A stretch of 64,000 nucleotides of DNA from an uncultured Verrucomicrobiota bacterium. GTDB lineage: Bacteria; Verrucomicrobiota; Kiritimatiellia; CAIQIC01; Lenti-01. The notes beneath the pieces were generated by a model. The model was not told where the DNA came from. It searched no databases and worked only from the letters and a program-made list of their open reading frames with translations. Where the stretch lies: positions 1-64,000 of the forward strand of contig CALKWZ010000040.1 of NCBI GenBank assembly GCA_938003985.1, in the 5' to 3' direction. Made by a program: the position numbers and the translations under genes. Positions within the stretch are counted from its first letter, which is position 1. Every line of letters begins with the position of its first letter. This document shows positions 15,630 to 25,232 of this stretch, one piece after another.

Positions 15630-17756
15630 ATGGGAACGCCTTTTTCCAGCCCGGCCGAAGCGCGGCAGCGCGCGGAATTCCTGCGCGCGGAGCTGGAACG
15701 CCACAACCGCCTGTACTACGTCGAGGCGCGGCCGGAAATCTCGGACCGCGAATTCGACCGGCTGCTGCGCGAACTCCAGGATCTGGAAGCGGCGCATCCG
15801 GACCTGGCGACGCCCGATTCGCCGACGCAGCGGGTGGGGGGCGCGCCGCTGGCCGGCTTCCGGTCCGTGAAGCACGCCGTGCCGATGATGTCGCTCGACA
15901 ACACCTACAGCGTAGAGGAGATGCGCGAGTTCGACGCGCGCATCCGCAAGGCGCTGGGCGTCGAATCCGTGGACTACGTGCTGGAGCCGAAAGTGGACGG
16001 CGTGTCCATTTCGTTGCGCTACGAAAACGGCGTGCTGGCGGTCGCCGCGACGCGCGGCGACGGCAAGACCGGCGACGACGTGACCGCCAACGCGAAGACG
16101 ATCCGTTCGATCCCGCTGCGGATCCCGACGGCCGCGCCGGTCTTCGAGGCGCGCGGAGAGGTTTATCTGGGCAAGGCGGCGTTCGCGCAACTGAACGCGG
16201 AACGGGAACGGGCGGGGGAAGAACCGTTCGCGAATCCGCGCAACGCGACGGCCGGCTCGCTGAAGCAGCTCGATCCTAAGGTGGTCGCGGCCCGGCCGCT
16301 GGCCGCCGTGCTCTACGCCACGGGCGAACTCGTCGGCGCGGAATTCGAAACCCAGGCGGACGTCTTGCGGGAATTGAAGAAACTGGGTTTCCCGACGGCG
16401 AAACTGTGGTGGGAGTGCCGGGGCATCGACGAAGTGATCGCGCGCGCCGAGGAACTGCAGCGACGCGAAGGCGAACTCGAATACGAGATGGACGGCGCGG
16501 TGGTGAAGGTGAACCGCCGGGCGCTGTGGCGGCAACTGGGCGCGACGGCCAAGGCGCCGCGCTTCGCGATGGCCTACAAGTATTCCCACGAACAGGCCCA
16601 GACCGTGCTGAAAGCCATCACGCTGCAGGTCGGCCGCACCGGCGTGCTGACGCCCGTGGCGGAACTGGAGCCCGTGGAACTGGCCGGCTCGACCATCGCG
16701 CGCGCCACGCTCCACAACGAAGACGAAATCCAGCGCAAGGACATCCGCGTCGGGGATACGGTGCTCATCGAAAAAGCCGGCGAGGTGATTCCCGCCGTGG
16801 TGGCCGTGGTGCCCGAAAAGCGGCCGGCGAAAACCCAGCCGTTCGATCTGTTCGCGCACGCGGGCGGGAAATGCCCGGCCTGCGGCGGCGGGATCGTCCG
16901 CGACCCGGAAGCGGCGGCCTGGCGCTGCGAAAACCTCGACTGCGCCGCCCAGATCCGCGGCCGCATCGAACATTTCGTCTCGCGCAAGGCGATGGACGTC
17001 GAAGGCTTCGGCGAGGCCATCGTCGCGGCACTGACCTCGGAGACGAAAGTCGCCGTCGCGACGGACGACGGCCTGTTCGGCGCGAAGACGGAAGAAAAGA
17101 TCCTGCCGCCGCTCGTGCGCGACGTGGCGGACCTCTACGCCTTGGCGCCGGCCGACGTCGAAGCGCGGCGGCCGAACCGCGCGGCGGACGCGAAAAAGGC
17201 GGAGATGAAGCTGGCCACCAAGCTCTGCGCCGCCATCGCCGCCAGCAAGGACAACGAGCTGTGGCGGCTGCTCCACGGGCTGGGCATCCCGAACGTCGGC
17301 GAAGGGTTGGCGCGGACGCTGGCGCAGGAACTGGGGTCGCTGGACGCCGTGATGGCGGCGGACGAGGAAGCGCTGGCGAAAGTGCGCGACGTGGGCGCGA
17401 TCGTCGCGCGCAGCGTCCGCGAATTCTTCGCCAACGAACGCAACCGGGCGGTCGTCGATAAACTGCGCCGGGCGGGCGTGCGCTTCGACCGGGTGGAACA
17501 GGTCGCGGCCGGGGCCGACCGGGACGGCTATTTCTTCGGCAAGCGGGTGGTGCTGACGGGCACGCTGGCGAAGTTCACGCGCGAAGAGGCGCAGGAAGAA
17601 CTGCGCCGGCGCGGCGCGACGGTGGCGGGCACCGTGGGCAAGACGACGCAGGTCGTGGTGGCGGGGGCGGACGCCGGCAGCAAGCTGGACAAGGCCCGGG
17701 CGCTGGGAATTCCGGTGCTCGACGAAGCGGAGTTCGCCGCGAAACTGGCGGACTAG
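15630..17756 (+). CDS. ligA: NAD-dependent DNA ligase LigA
   Basis: A 708-residue ligase with all family domains: Ia (HNRLYYVEARPEISDREFD), the adenylation core with Lys121 in EPKVDG, OB fold, Cys4 zinc finger (CPACGG and CENLDC), helix-hairpin-helix region, and a C-terminal BRCT domain (GKRVVLTGTLAKF to the end). Between zinc finger and HhH there is an extra segment (about 465-540) holding two short runs, KVAVATDDGLFG and PNRAADAKKAEM, that makes it slightly longer than the usual 670 residues. It seals nicks in replication and repair. It starts next to a probable leaderless promoter. Confidence 0.95.
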   Translation: MGTPFSSPAEARQRAEFLRAELERHNRLYYVEARPEISDREFDRLLRELQDLEAAHPDLATPDSPTQRVGGAPLAGFRSVKHAVPMMSLDNTYSVEEMREFDARIRKALGVESVDYVLEPKVDGVSISLRYENGVLAVAATRGDGKTGDDVTANAKTIRSIPLRIPTAAPVFEARGEVYLGKAAFAQLNAERERAGEEPFANPRNATAGSLKQLDPKVVAARPLAAVLYATGELVGAEFETQADVLRELKKLGFPTAKLWWECRGIDEVIARAEELQRREGELEYEMDGAVVKVNRRALWRQLGATAKAPRFAMAYKYSHEQAQTVLKAITLQVGRTGVLTPVAELEPVELAGSTIARATLHNEDEIQRKDIRVGDTVLIEKAGEVIPAVVAVVPEKRPAKTQPFDLFAHAGGKCPACGGGIVRDPEAAAWRCENLDCAAQIRGRIEHFVSRKAMDVEGFGEAIVAALTSETKVAVATDDGLFGAKTEEKILPPLVRDVADLYALAPADVEARRPNRAADAKKAEMKLATKLCAAIAASKDNELWRLLHGLGIPNVGEGLARTLAQELGSLDAVMAADEEALAKVRDVGAIVARSVREFFANERNRAVVDKLRRAGVRFDRVEQVAAGADRDGYFFGKRVVLTGTLAKFTREEAQEELRRRGATVAGTVGKTTQVVVAGADAGSKLDKARALGIPVLDEAEFAAKLAD

Positions 17757-17824
17757 GCCGCGGTCCGGACGGAATGGCGGGCGCGGCCACAATAGACTAG
17801 GCACGGCCCGCGGGATGTCCTACG

Positions 17825-18823
17825 ATGGTGCGCGCAATGAAGCCGAGCGTCCCGATCCTCTGCTACCGCAACGTCTCGCCGGTGTGCGGCATCGCCCCGG
17901 AAGAGTTCCGCGCGCACCTCGAGTGGCTCGCCGCGCACGGCTGGCACGCGATCCCGCTCGACCAGGTCATCGACTACCTCAAGGGCGGCGCCGAACCCCC
18001 GAAGCTGTCCTTCGCCCTCACGTTCGACGACTGCTATCTCGACAACTGGGTGCACGCCGCGCCGATCCTGCGCGACTACGGCTTCAAGGCCGCGTTCGGC
18101 GTCGCCACCGCCTATCTCCACGACGGGCCGCGCCGGCCCGACGCGGCCGTCGCCGGCGCCGACCTGCGCGAGCTGCCCGTCGCGCGCGACGCCTGGGACC
18201 GCGCCATCGAGCGCGGCGATCCCACCGCCTTCATGAACCGCACCGAGCTGCGCGCCCTCGTCGAGGAACAGGGCCACTCCCTCTTCGGCCACACCCACAC
18301 CCACCAGGCCTGCTTCCGCTCCGACCAGCCCATCGGCGAGATGGAGACCGACAACCTCCATTCCGGCGTCCACGGCATCTACCTCGAAGTGCGCGACGGC
18401 CTGCCGCTGTATCCCAGCGGCTCCGCCTACGCCCACAACGGATTCTGGCCCGCCGCGGGCGATCTGCTCGACGACCGCCTCGCCGCGCGCACCACCGGCG
18501 AACGCATCGAATTCTGCCTGCACGAATTCACCCTCTGCCGCGAGCGCCTCGAAGCCCTGACCGGCCGGCCCTCCCGCGCGCTGAGCTGGCCCTGGGGCGA
18601 ATACGATTCCGTCGCGATCGAAGCCGCGCTCCTCGCCGGCTACGAAGCGGCGCTGTCCATGGATTGCGGCGCCAACCGGCCCGGCACGCCGCTCTTCGCC
18701 CTGCGCCGCGTCAAGATGCAGGGCGGCGTCACCTGCCGCGAACTCAACCGCCGGCTGTGCATCGCCAAGAACCCCCTCCTCGCCGGCCTCTTCCGGAAAA
18801 TCTACCGCGTGCCCAAGCGCTGA
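17825..18823 (+). CDS. NodB-type polysaccharide deacetylase
   Basis: A 332-residue protein of the carbohydrate esterase 4/NodB fold. TFDDCYLDN (Asp68/Asp69) gives catalytic base and metal ligand, and FGHTHTHQ (about 155-161) gives the His pair. A late SWPWGEYDS matches motif 3. No signal peptide is evident, so a cytoplasmic or peripheral role is possible. An insertion between motif 1 and 2 holds charged residues. Met5 (17837) is an alternative start. Its 3' end is 104 bases from the distal end of the CRISPR array. The substrate is not evident. Confidence 0.82.
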   Translation: MVRAMKPSVPILCYRNVSPVCGIAPEEFRAHLEWLAAHGWHAIPLDQVIDYLKGGAEPPKLSFALTFDDCYLDNWVHAAPILRDYGFKAAFGVATAYLHDGPRRPDAAVAGADLRELPVARDAWDRAIERGDPTAFMNRTELRALVEEQGHSLFGHTHTHQACFRSDQPIGEMETDNLHSGVHGIYLEVRDGLPLYPSGSAYAHNGFWPAAGDLLDDRLAARTTGERIEFCLHEFTLCRERLEALTGRPSRALSWPWGEYDSVAIEAALLAGYEAALSMDCGANRPGTPLFALRRVKMQGGVTCRELNRRLCIAKNPLLAGLFRKIYRVPKR

Positions 18824-18860
18824 TTCCCGCGCCGCCGCCGAGGTTGGCGGTATTGCTGCC

Positions 18861-18893
18861 GGACACGGTGGTGCAATTCGCGCTGGGCGCGAC
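18861..18893 (-). repeat. Decayed 63rd CRISPR repeat beyond the distal end of the array
   Basis: The last 15 bases (CGCGCTGGGCGCGAC) match the array repeat end at 14 of 15 positions, while the rest has diverged. It is followed by 34 bases, exactly one spacer length, before the first recognisable repeat at 18928. Confidence 0.6.
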
Positions 18894-18927
18894 CCTCCGC
18901 CGTGAACGCCGGAATGTTGGTCGTGGT

Positions 18928-21900
18928 GTTCCAATCCACGCGCCCCGCGCGGGGCGCGACCCGAACGGGCAATGGGAATGCTGGCAGAATACAACGTTTC
19001 AATCCACGCGCCCCGCGCAGGGCGCGACGGTAACCGTGCGCGGGCCGTGGGGCCGCTTTCGCGTTTCAATCCACGCGCCCCGCGCGGGGCGCGACCGCCG
19101 AAGCTACCGGGGGCGACTTGAAGGCCTTAGTTTCAATCCACGCGCCCCGCGCGGGGCGCGACAAGTAGCGCAGTCGAAAGACGAGCGCGCGCCCGGTTTC
19201 AATCCACGCGCCCCGCGCGGGGCGCGACACAGCACGGAAGCCTACGGCTGGCTCGACGGCCTGTTTCAATCCACGCGCCCCGCGCGGGGCGCGACCCGAG
19301 TCGAGATCAACCATTTTGACCTGGCCGTTGTTTCAATCCACGCGCCCCGCGCGGGGCGCGACGACTTGATTCCCAGCGCGGCCAGCACCAGCACCAGGTT
19401 TCAATCCACGCGCCCCGCGCGGGGCGCGACGGGGATCGATCACCAGATCGCTGTGGCGGCTTTTGTTTCAATCCACGCGCCCCGCGCGGGGCGCGACGAT
19501 CCGCTCGTCGAATTCCGTCTTGGACCGGTTCTCGTTTCAATCCACGCGCCCCGCGCGGGGCGCGACCACATTGCCCAGGGAGCCTTTGACGCGCGGGACA
19601 AGTTTCAATCCACGCGCCCCGCGCGGGGCGCGACTGAGGCAGAACCGCCCGGCGTTGGCCGCCGTGTCGTTTCAATCCACGCGCCCCGCGCGGGGCGCGA
19701 CGAGTCTTCGTGTACGGCGTGACAGCCGTCTGCCGAGTTTCAATCCACGCGCCCCGCGCGGGGCGCGACAGGTGCTGGCGCAAACCGACGTGGACGGCGT
19801 CCTGTTTCAATCCACGCGCCCCGCGCGGGGCGCGACTATTCGTTTGCGACAAGTGGCCTGAAAACTTGTCTGTTTCAATCCACGCGCCCCGCGCGGGGCG
19901 CGACCTGGCCGGCATGGTCTATGGAAAGATTAGGCGATGTTTCAATCCACGCGCCCCGCGCGGGGCGCGACTGCTTTTTCATCGTCGTTTTCCTTTTGTT
20001 CATCCGGTTTCAATCCACGCGCCCCGCGCGGGGCGCGACTGAATACCGGACGCAGCATACGAACATGAGCAAGGTTTCAATCCACGCGCCCCGCGCGGGG
20101 CGCGACCAGCGGTTGTTGCGCTCGGGATCCGGGGCATAGCCGTTTCAATCCACGCGCCCCGCGCGGGGCGCGACCCCAAGGGTACATCGACCTGAACACG
20201 CATCCGTTGTTTCAATCCACGCGCCCCGCGCGGGGCGCGACCCGGCGCAGCGGGGATAGCGGGCCGGATCCACGGCGTTTCAATCCACGCGCCCCGCGCG
20301 GGGCGCGACCAGGGCGTCTGCCGTTTTGGGAAGAGCCGTTGAATGTTTCAATCCACGCGCCCCGCGCGGGGCGCGACTTCCTGGTCCATGGCCTTCGCGA
20401 TGCGCATCGCGTTTCAATCCACGCGCCCCGCGCGGGGCGCGACCCGTCTTGTCGCGGTACAGCATAGCCATCGGCGTGTTTCAATCCACGCGCCCCGCGC
20501 GGGGCGCGACCGATCAGATCCTGCGCCCGCGCGCCGCCCGTGCAGTTTCAATCCACGCGCCCCGCGCGGGGCGCGACTGTGGGACTTCCAGACGATGCCA
20601 TATGGTTCGTTGTTTCAATCCACGCGCCCCGCGCGGGGCGCGACCGCTCGCACTCCTCGCGCACAAGCTCGATGTTCGTGTTTCAATCCACGCGCCCCGC
20701 GCGGGGCGCGACTTCCACGGAAGCCTACGGCTGGCTCGACGGCCTGTTTCAATCCACGCGCCCCGCGCGGGGCGCGACCGGGCCTTTTCGGCGGCGTCCG
20801 GATGATCGCGCTGTTTCAATCCACGCGCCCCGCGCGGGGCGCGACTCAGCACCCGACGCGCTTCTTTTGCCTTGTCCCCGTTTCAATCCACGCGCCCCGC
20901 GCGGGGCGCGACGTCTTCTCGTCCACCAACATGCCGGTCTGGAAAGTGTTTCAATCCACGCGCCCCGCGCGGGGCGCGACCGCCACAACTTGCCAATATG
21001 TCAAGCTATAACGTGTTTCAATCCACGCGCCCCGCGCGGGGCGCGACTGGGATACACTTTGCCCTTGCGGATGATCCGCCCGTTTCAATCCACGCGCCCC
21101 GCGCGGGGCGCGACCAGGCGTATGCAAAGAAGCTTCTGGCCGGAATCGTTTCAATCCACGCGCCCCGCGCGGGGCGCGACGCCAGCATGTCGGCAAAATC
21201 GTCGTCTTCCGGCTGTTTCAATCCACGCGCCCCGCGCGGGGCGCGACCGTAGTCACCCTGACCGCGCACCGTGATACCGAAGTTTCAATCCACGCGCCCC
21301 GCGCGGGGCGCGACCAAGATATGACTCTCCGACGTGCCCGCCGATAGTGTTTCAATCCACGCGCCCCGCGCGGGGCGCGACGCGATATATTCCGGCGAAT
21401 CCACCTTGCAGACGTGTTTCAATCCACGCGCCCCGCGCGGGGCGCGACAACCTGGCGGCCGCTGAATTCACGGTTTTGACGAGTTTCAATCCACGCGCCC
21501 CGCGCGGGGCGCGACCCCTGCCAGCATCCACCAGCGCCACGGGGAAAAGGGTTTCAATCCACGCGCCCCGCGCGGGGCGCGACCTTGAAGGCAATCTCCT
21601 CTTTCGTGATTTCGGCCAGTTTCAATCCACGCGCCCCGCGCGGGGCGCGACTAGAAGACGCAGATCCCTCCGTTGCAGAAAAGCAGTTTCAATCCACGCG
21701 CCCCGCGCGGGGCGCGACCGCCTTGAGCTTCGTTTCGTCGGGCAGAATCACCGGTTTCAATCCACGCGCCCCGCGCGGGGCGCGACAAACGGTCGAAGGT
21801 AACGGCATAGTCGTCGGTGTTGTTTCAATCCACGCGCCCCGCGCGGGGCGCGACTGGGCGGAGAAGACGTCCAGGACGCACAGCTCCATGTTTCAATCCA

Positions 21901-23069
21901 CGCGCCCCGCGCGGGGCGCGACATTTCCTCCTTCCATCCCTTGAAAATCCAGTAGGGTTTCAATCCACGCGCCCCGCGCGGGGCGCGACTTGAAGTCCAG
22001 CAGCAGAAATTCGTAGGGCAGCGGTTTCAATCCACGCGCCCCGCGCGGGGCGCGACTCCAGCCAGGCCAAGCCGATCGTCACGCATGCGTCGTTTCAATC
22101 CACGCGCCCCGCGCGGGGCGCGACAACCATCTTGTTGATTTCTTTTTGTGACACATACCGTTTCAATCCACGCGCCCCGCGCGGGGCGCGACTTTCGGTC
22201 AACATATGGACGGCGTGCTTTTCCGCGTTTCAATCCACGCGCCCCGCGCGGGGCGCGACACGGCTCTAGCCGTGCGGCCTCGATCCCTCCGGTGTTTCAA
22301 TCCACGCGCCCCGCGCGGGGCGCGACAGTTGAACCGATACCAGCGGCGGCAGTGGCGACGGTTTCAATCCACGCGCCCCGCGCGGGGCGCGACTTCGTCG
22401 TCCTTCGCCTCCCAGATCTTCGAGTTGTTTCAATCCACGCGCCCCGCGCGGGGCGCGACGTGCCGGCGATGTCGAGATCCTTCTTGGCGTCGGTTTCAAT
22501 CCACGCGCCCCGCGCGGGGCGCGACATGTTCGGCCGCTCCGCAGATCGGCGAACACTTTGTTTCAATCCACGCGCCCCGCGCGGGGCGCGACCGGCGGCG
22601 ATATTTTTCGCCATGATCGTGCGCTCAATGTTTCAATCCACGCGCCCCGCGCGGGGCGCGACCCATCTCAATTGTGGGAAACGTGTTGCGTTCAAAGTTT
22701 CAATCCACGCGCCCCGCGCGGGGCGCGACCCGCCGGGACGTGGGGCTCTTGGGATCGCGGCATGTTTCAATCCACGCGCCCCGCGCGGGGCGCGACATAC
22801 AGTTTGAGAGGTCACGCTCACGACGTTGGAGTTTCAATCCACGCGCCCCGCGCGGGGCGCGACTCGCCGGATTCAAGGGGACCATCTTCGGATGAGCCTG
22901 TTTCAATCCACGCGCCCCGCGCGGGGCGCGACCAAACCACGGCCAAATGGAACCATCCGGAATAGGAGTTTCAATCCACGCGCCCCGCGCGGGGCGCGAC
23001 CTGACCGCTGGGCGCGCGTAGGCGCCTTTGTGGGGGGTTTCAATCCACGCGCCCCGCGCGGGGCGCGAC
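18928..23069 (-). CRISPR. Type I-C CRISPR array, 62 repeats and 61 spacers
   Basis: The 33-base repeat reads, on the plus strand, GTTTCAATCCA followed by a perfect 20-base palindrome and AC. On the minus strand it ends in ATTGAAAC, the usual type I-C orientation. Counting repeat starts gives 62 repeats and 61 spacers of 33-36 bases. The two repeats farthest from the cas genes carry substitutions (T to C at repeat position 4 in 18928-18960, G to A near position 25 in 18996-19028), as expected for the oldest, trailer end. The leader therefore lies at 23070 and above, next to cas2, and transcription runs toward lower coordinates. Two spacers (19229-19262 and 20713-20745) share 30 bases. Confidence 0.97.
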
Positions 23070-23249
23070 AAGGTGCTTCTATTCCATTGGGCTGGATGTC
23101 ACAAGCGGATTGATTCCGCGAACATGGAAAAATATTCGAATGTCAGAGAACAATGCCGGCAACAGATTTGTGTATCATGTTGTCATTTAGTTGGATGCGC
23201 GATGCGCGAACCGGCGTGGATTCCGGGGGTAGCTTGGGGTTCGCGGAGG
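23070..23249 (-). promoter_or_regulatory. CRISPR leader
   Basis: This 180-base stretch separates cas2 from the leader-proximal repeat. It holds no gene and is more AT-rich than its surroundings, with ATTCGAATATTTTT on the minus strand. A -35/-10 pair (TTGCCG, 17 bases, TCGAAT) on the minus strand is possible but weak. Orientation follows from the degenerate repeats at the other end. Confidence 0.7.
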
Positions 23250-23540
23250 TCAGAAAATGAGCGTGTCGGTGACATCGATGTTTTCCGATTTTCCCAGATG
23301 TTCGATGCGTTTTTCCCAGTTGGCGCCCAAAAAGTAAAAACGCAAGCTGTCTTGGTCCGGATCGTAGATTTCCTCCAGCCGCGCTTTGAGCGCGACCCAA
23401 ATTGCCGGGTCCACGACGCATTCGAAAACGGAATTCTGCACCCGCACGCCATAATCTTCGCAGGCCTTGGCGACTTTGCGCAGGCGAGCTTGGCCGCGCT
23501 TGTCCACGGTCGAGACATCGTAGCTGACGAGCACCATCAT
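23250..23540 (-). CDS. cas2: CRISPR-associated endoribonuclease-fold protein Cas2
   Basis: A 96-residue ferredoxin-fold protein that starts MMVLVSYDVST, the typical Cas2 beta1 strand with Asp8, and contains RLEEIYDPDQDSLRFYFLG. It forms the Cas1-Cas2 spacer integration complex. It is the last gene of the cas operon, 3 bases after cas1, and is followed directly by the leader and array. Confidence 0.95.
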   Translation of the reverse strand: MMVLVSYDVSTVDKRGQARLRKVAKACEDYGVRVQNSVFECVVDPAIWVALKARLEEIYDPDQDSLRFYFLGANWEKRIEHLGKSENIDVTDTLIF

Positions 23541-23543
23541 GGA

Positions 23544-24572
23544 TCATTTCCAAAGGAAGGGCGGATAGGCGTCCAAATCGCCCCGCAAATGGCGGGCGAG
23601 AAGTTGGGCTTGGACGTGGGGCACCAAACCAACGGACATCTTTTCGTTCAAAAAGGGATGGGTGATCTCGTCTTGTTTGCGCTCTTGCCAGGTTTTCAAA
23701 ACCAATTTGCGCGGGTCGTCCTTCAGCAGAACGGCGCCGGTCTCGCCCGTCACGAAGTCTTTCAGGGCGATCTGCTGGCGGTTGATGAGGGAGAGCACCA
23801 GCCGATCCACCAAGAAAGGGCGGAATTCCTCCATGAGGTCGAGCGCGAGGCCGGCGCGACCGGGGCGGTCGCGATGGAGGAAACCGACTTGGGGATCGAG
23901 GCCGACGGCTTCGCAGGCCGAACGGCAATCGTGGGCCAGCAACGTATACAGGAAAGACAGCAGGGCATTGACGGGATCGAGCGGCGGTCGGCGACTGCGT
24001 TCGTGGAACTCGAACCCGGTTCTGGAACCCAGCAGCCCGTTGAACGCGCCGAAATAGGCATGGGCGGCATCGCCTTCCATGCCGCGGACTTCCTCGAGCG
24101 GCAGGGGGCTCTGGAGGCGCAGCATCTGCTGCTGGAGGCGCAGGACGAGAGCTTCGACGTCCGGATTGCCGGCGGCTTCGGGATGATCGCGCAAATGGCG
24201 CTGGAGGACGGTGCGGGCGTTGTTGAGCTTGCCGAAGACGAACATGCGGGCGAGATCGGCCGATCTGGACAGGTCGTCCGCCCGGCGGTACTGCTCGCGG
24301 CGCAGGAGGACGTTGCCGGACTGGGGGCCGTCCACGCGGGCAAGGAATTTGCCGTATTCGGAGAGAAAACTGACTGCTACGCCGTTTTCGCCGCAATGGC
24401 CGAGCAGGAAGGGGCTGCACAACACGTTGCCGAAGCAGACCAAGCCGCCGATGTTGTGGATGGGGAGGCGGGCGCGCACCTGCTGTTCGGCCTCGACGAC
24501 GATGGTTTCGCCCTCCTTGCGCAGATAGGCGCCCTGGGTGGTGACGTAGAGGGTGTTGAGCATCTGTTTCAT
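23544..24572 (-). CDS. cas1: CRISPR-associated integrase Cas1 (type I-C)
   Basis: A 342-residue Cas1. The start at MKQMLNTLYVTTQGAYL overlaps the cas4 stop by 4 bases (ATGA). Longer in-frame upstream sequence lies in cas4 and is discarded. The catalytic metal residues of the family fall in EVRGMEGDAAHAYF, in FEFHERSRRPPLDPVN (His-bearing region) and in LALDLMEEFRPFLVDR. It cuts and joins spacer ends at the leader-proximal repeat. Confidence 0.95.
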   Translation of the reverse strand: MKQMLNTLYVTTQGAYLRKEGETIVVEAEQQVRARLPIHNIGGLVCFGNVLCSPFLLGHCGENGVAVSFLSEYGKFLARVDGPQSGNVLLRREQYRRADDLSRSADLARMFVFGKLNNARTVLQRHLRDHPEAAGNPDVEALVLRLQQQMLRLQSPLPLEEVRGMEGDAAHAYFGAFNGLLGSRTGFEFHERSRRPPLDPVNALLSFLYTLLAHDCRSACEAVGLDPQVGFLHRDRPGRAGLALDLMEEFRPFLVDRLVLSLINRQQIALKDFVTGETGAVLLKDDPRKLVLKTWQERKQDEITHPFLNEKMSVGLVPHVQAQLLARHLRGDLDAYPPFLWK

Positions 24573-25177
24573 TGAACGGCCTCCGAAAGGTAGCGGGACA
24601 CGTCGCCGGTGGCCTTGGGCTTGCATTGGTCGAACAAGGAACAACGCTCGCATTTCGCCTTGTCGTAAACGGCGGGGGGCGTGTGCCCGGATTCGAACAG
24701 GCGATGGAGGCGCGCGGCGGCATCCTCGGTTTCGGCGCGCAAGGCCGGGTCGAAAGCCACCAGCGTGCGGCGCCGGGGCTCGCCGTAGAACAGGGCGCCT
24801 TCGGGAACCGGTTTGCCCAGCATTTCTTCGAGACACAGCGCCTGGGCGCAAACCTGCACTTCGTCGCACCGATTGGTTTTGGAATGGCCGCGCTTATGTT
24901 CGACGGGGTAAGGCGTGGCGTCATGGAATTCGACGACGTCCGCCTTGCCGATGAGTCCCAGCCGCAAGGACCGCAGCGACAAATCCCGGGCGATGCGCAC
25001 ATCGCCGCGGGTTTCGTGGCCGGCGGAATGGACGTGGTCGTGGGCGAGGCGTCCTTCGGCCGTGAAGCGGTTCTCGCTCCAAACCTGCTCGATATGGATC
25101 AGCGCGCATTGCCGTTCGCAATACAGCAGGTGCTGCAAGGCGGAGAGGGGCAGGAGATCGTCTTCGGAGTAGGGCAT
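24569..25177 (-). CDS. cas4: CRISPR-associated exonuclease Cas4
   Basis: A 202-residue RecB-like nuclease. It has an N-terminal CERQCALIHIEQ cysteine, a GKADVVEFHD (motif II Asp), VEHKRGHSK (motif III Glu-x-Lys), a QVCAQALCLEE helix and C-terminal CERCSLFDQC, which complete the [4Fe-4S] site. In type I-C systems Cas4 trims and selects PAM-bearing prespacers with Cas1-Cas2. It lies 55 bases after cas7, across a 13-bp hairpin. Confidence 0.94.
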   Translation of the reverse strand: MPYSEDDLLPLSALQHLLYCERQCALIHIEQVWSENRFTAEGRLAHDHVHSAGHETRGDVRIARDLSLRSLRLGLIGKADVVEFHDATPYPVEHKRGHSKTNRCDEVQVCAQALCLEEMLGKPVPEGALFYGEPRRRTLVAFDPALRAETEDAAARLHRLFESGHTPPAVYDKAKCERCSLFDQCKPKATGDVSRYLSEAVQ

Positions 25178-25187
25178 GGCAGCGAAA

Positions 25188-25219
25188 CCGGCGGGAATCG
25201 GATTGTCGATTCCCGCCGG
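25188..25219 (-). other. Intercistronic 13-bp hairpin between cas7 and cas4
   Basis: CCGGCGGGAATCG (25188-25200) and CGATTCCCGCCGG (25207-25219) form a perfect inverted repeat around a 6-base loop. No U-run follows on either strand, so it is more likely an RNA-stability or processing element that separates interference from adaptation genes than an intrinsic terminator. Confidence 0.6.
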
Positions 25220-25232
25220 GCGTCACATTCGG

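Noticed and set aside
13091..15706. Upstream extension of the alphaCTD/sigma4-like protein to 15706
   Set aside because: The extension lies over fumC on the same strand in another frame and is low-complexity; GTG 14155 overlapping the fumC stop is the better start.
18900..23113. Many ORFs across the CRISPR array on both strands
   Set aside because: They translate the repeat (recurring ARGAT and APRAGRD units) and have no independent evidence.
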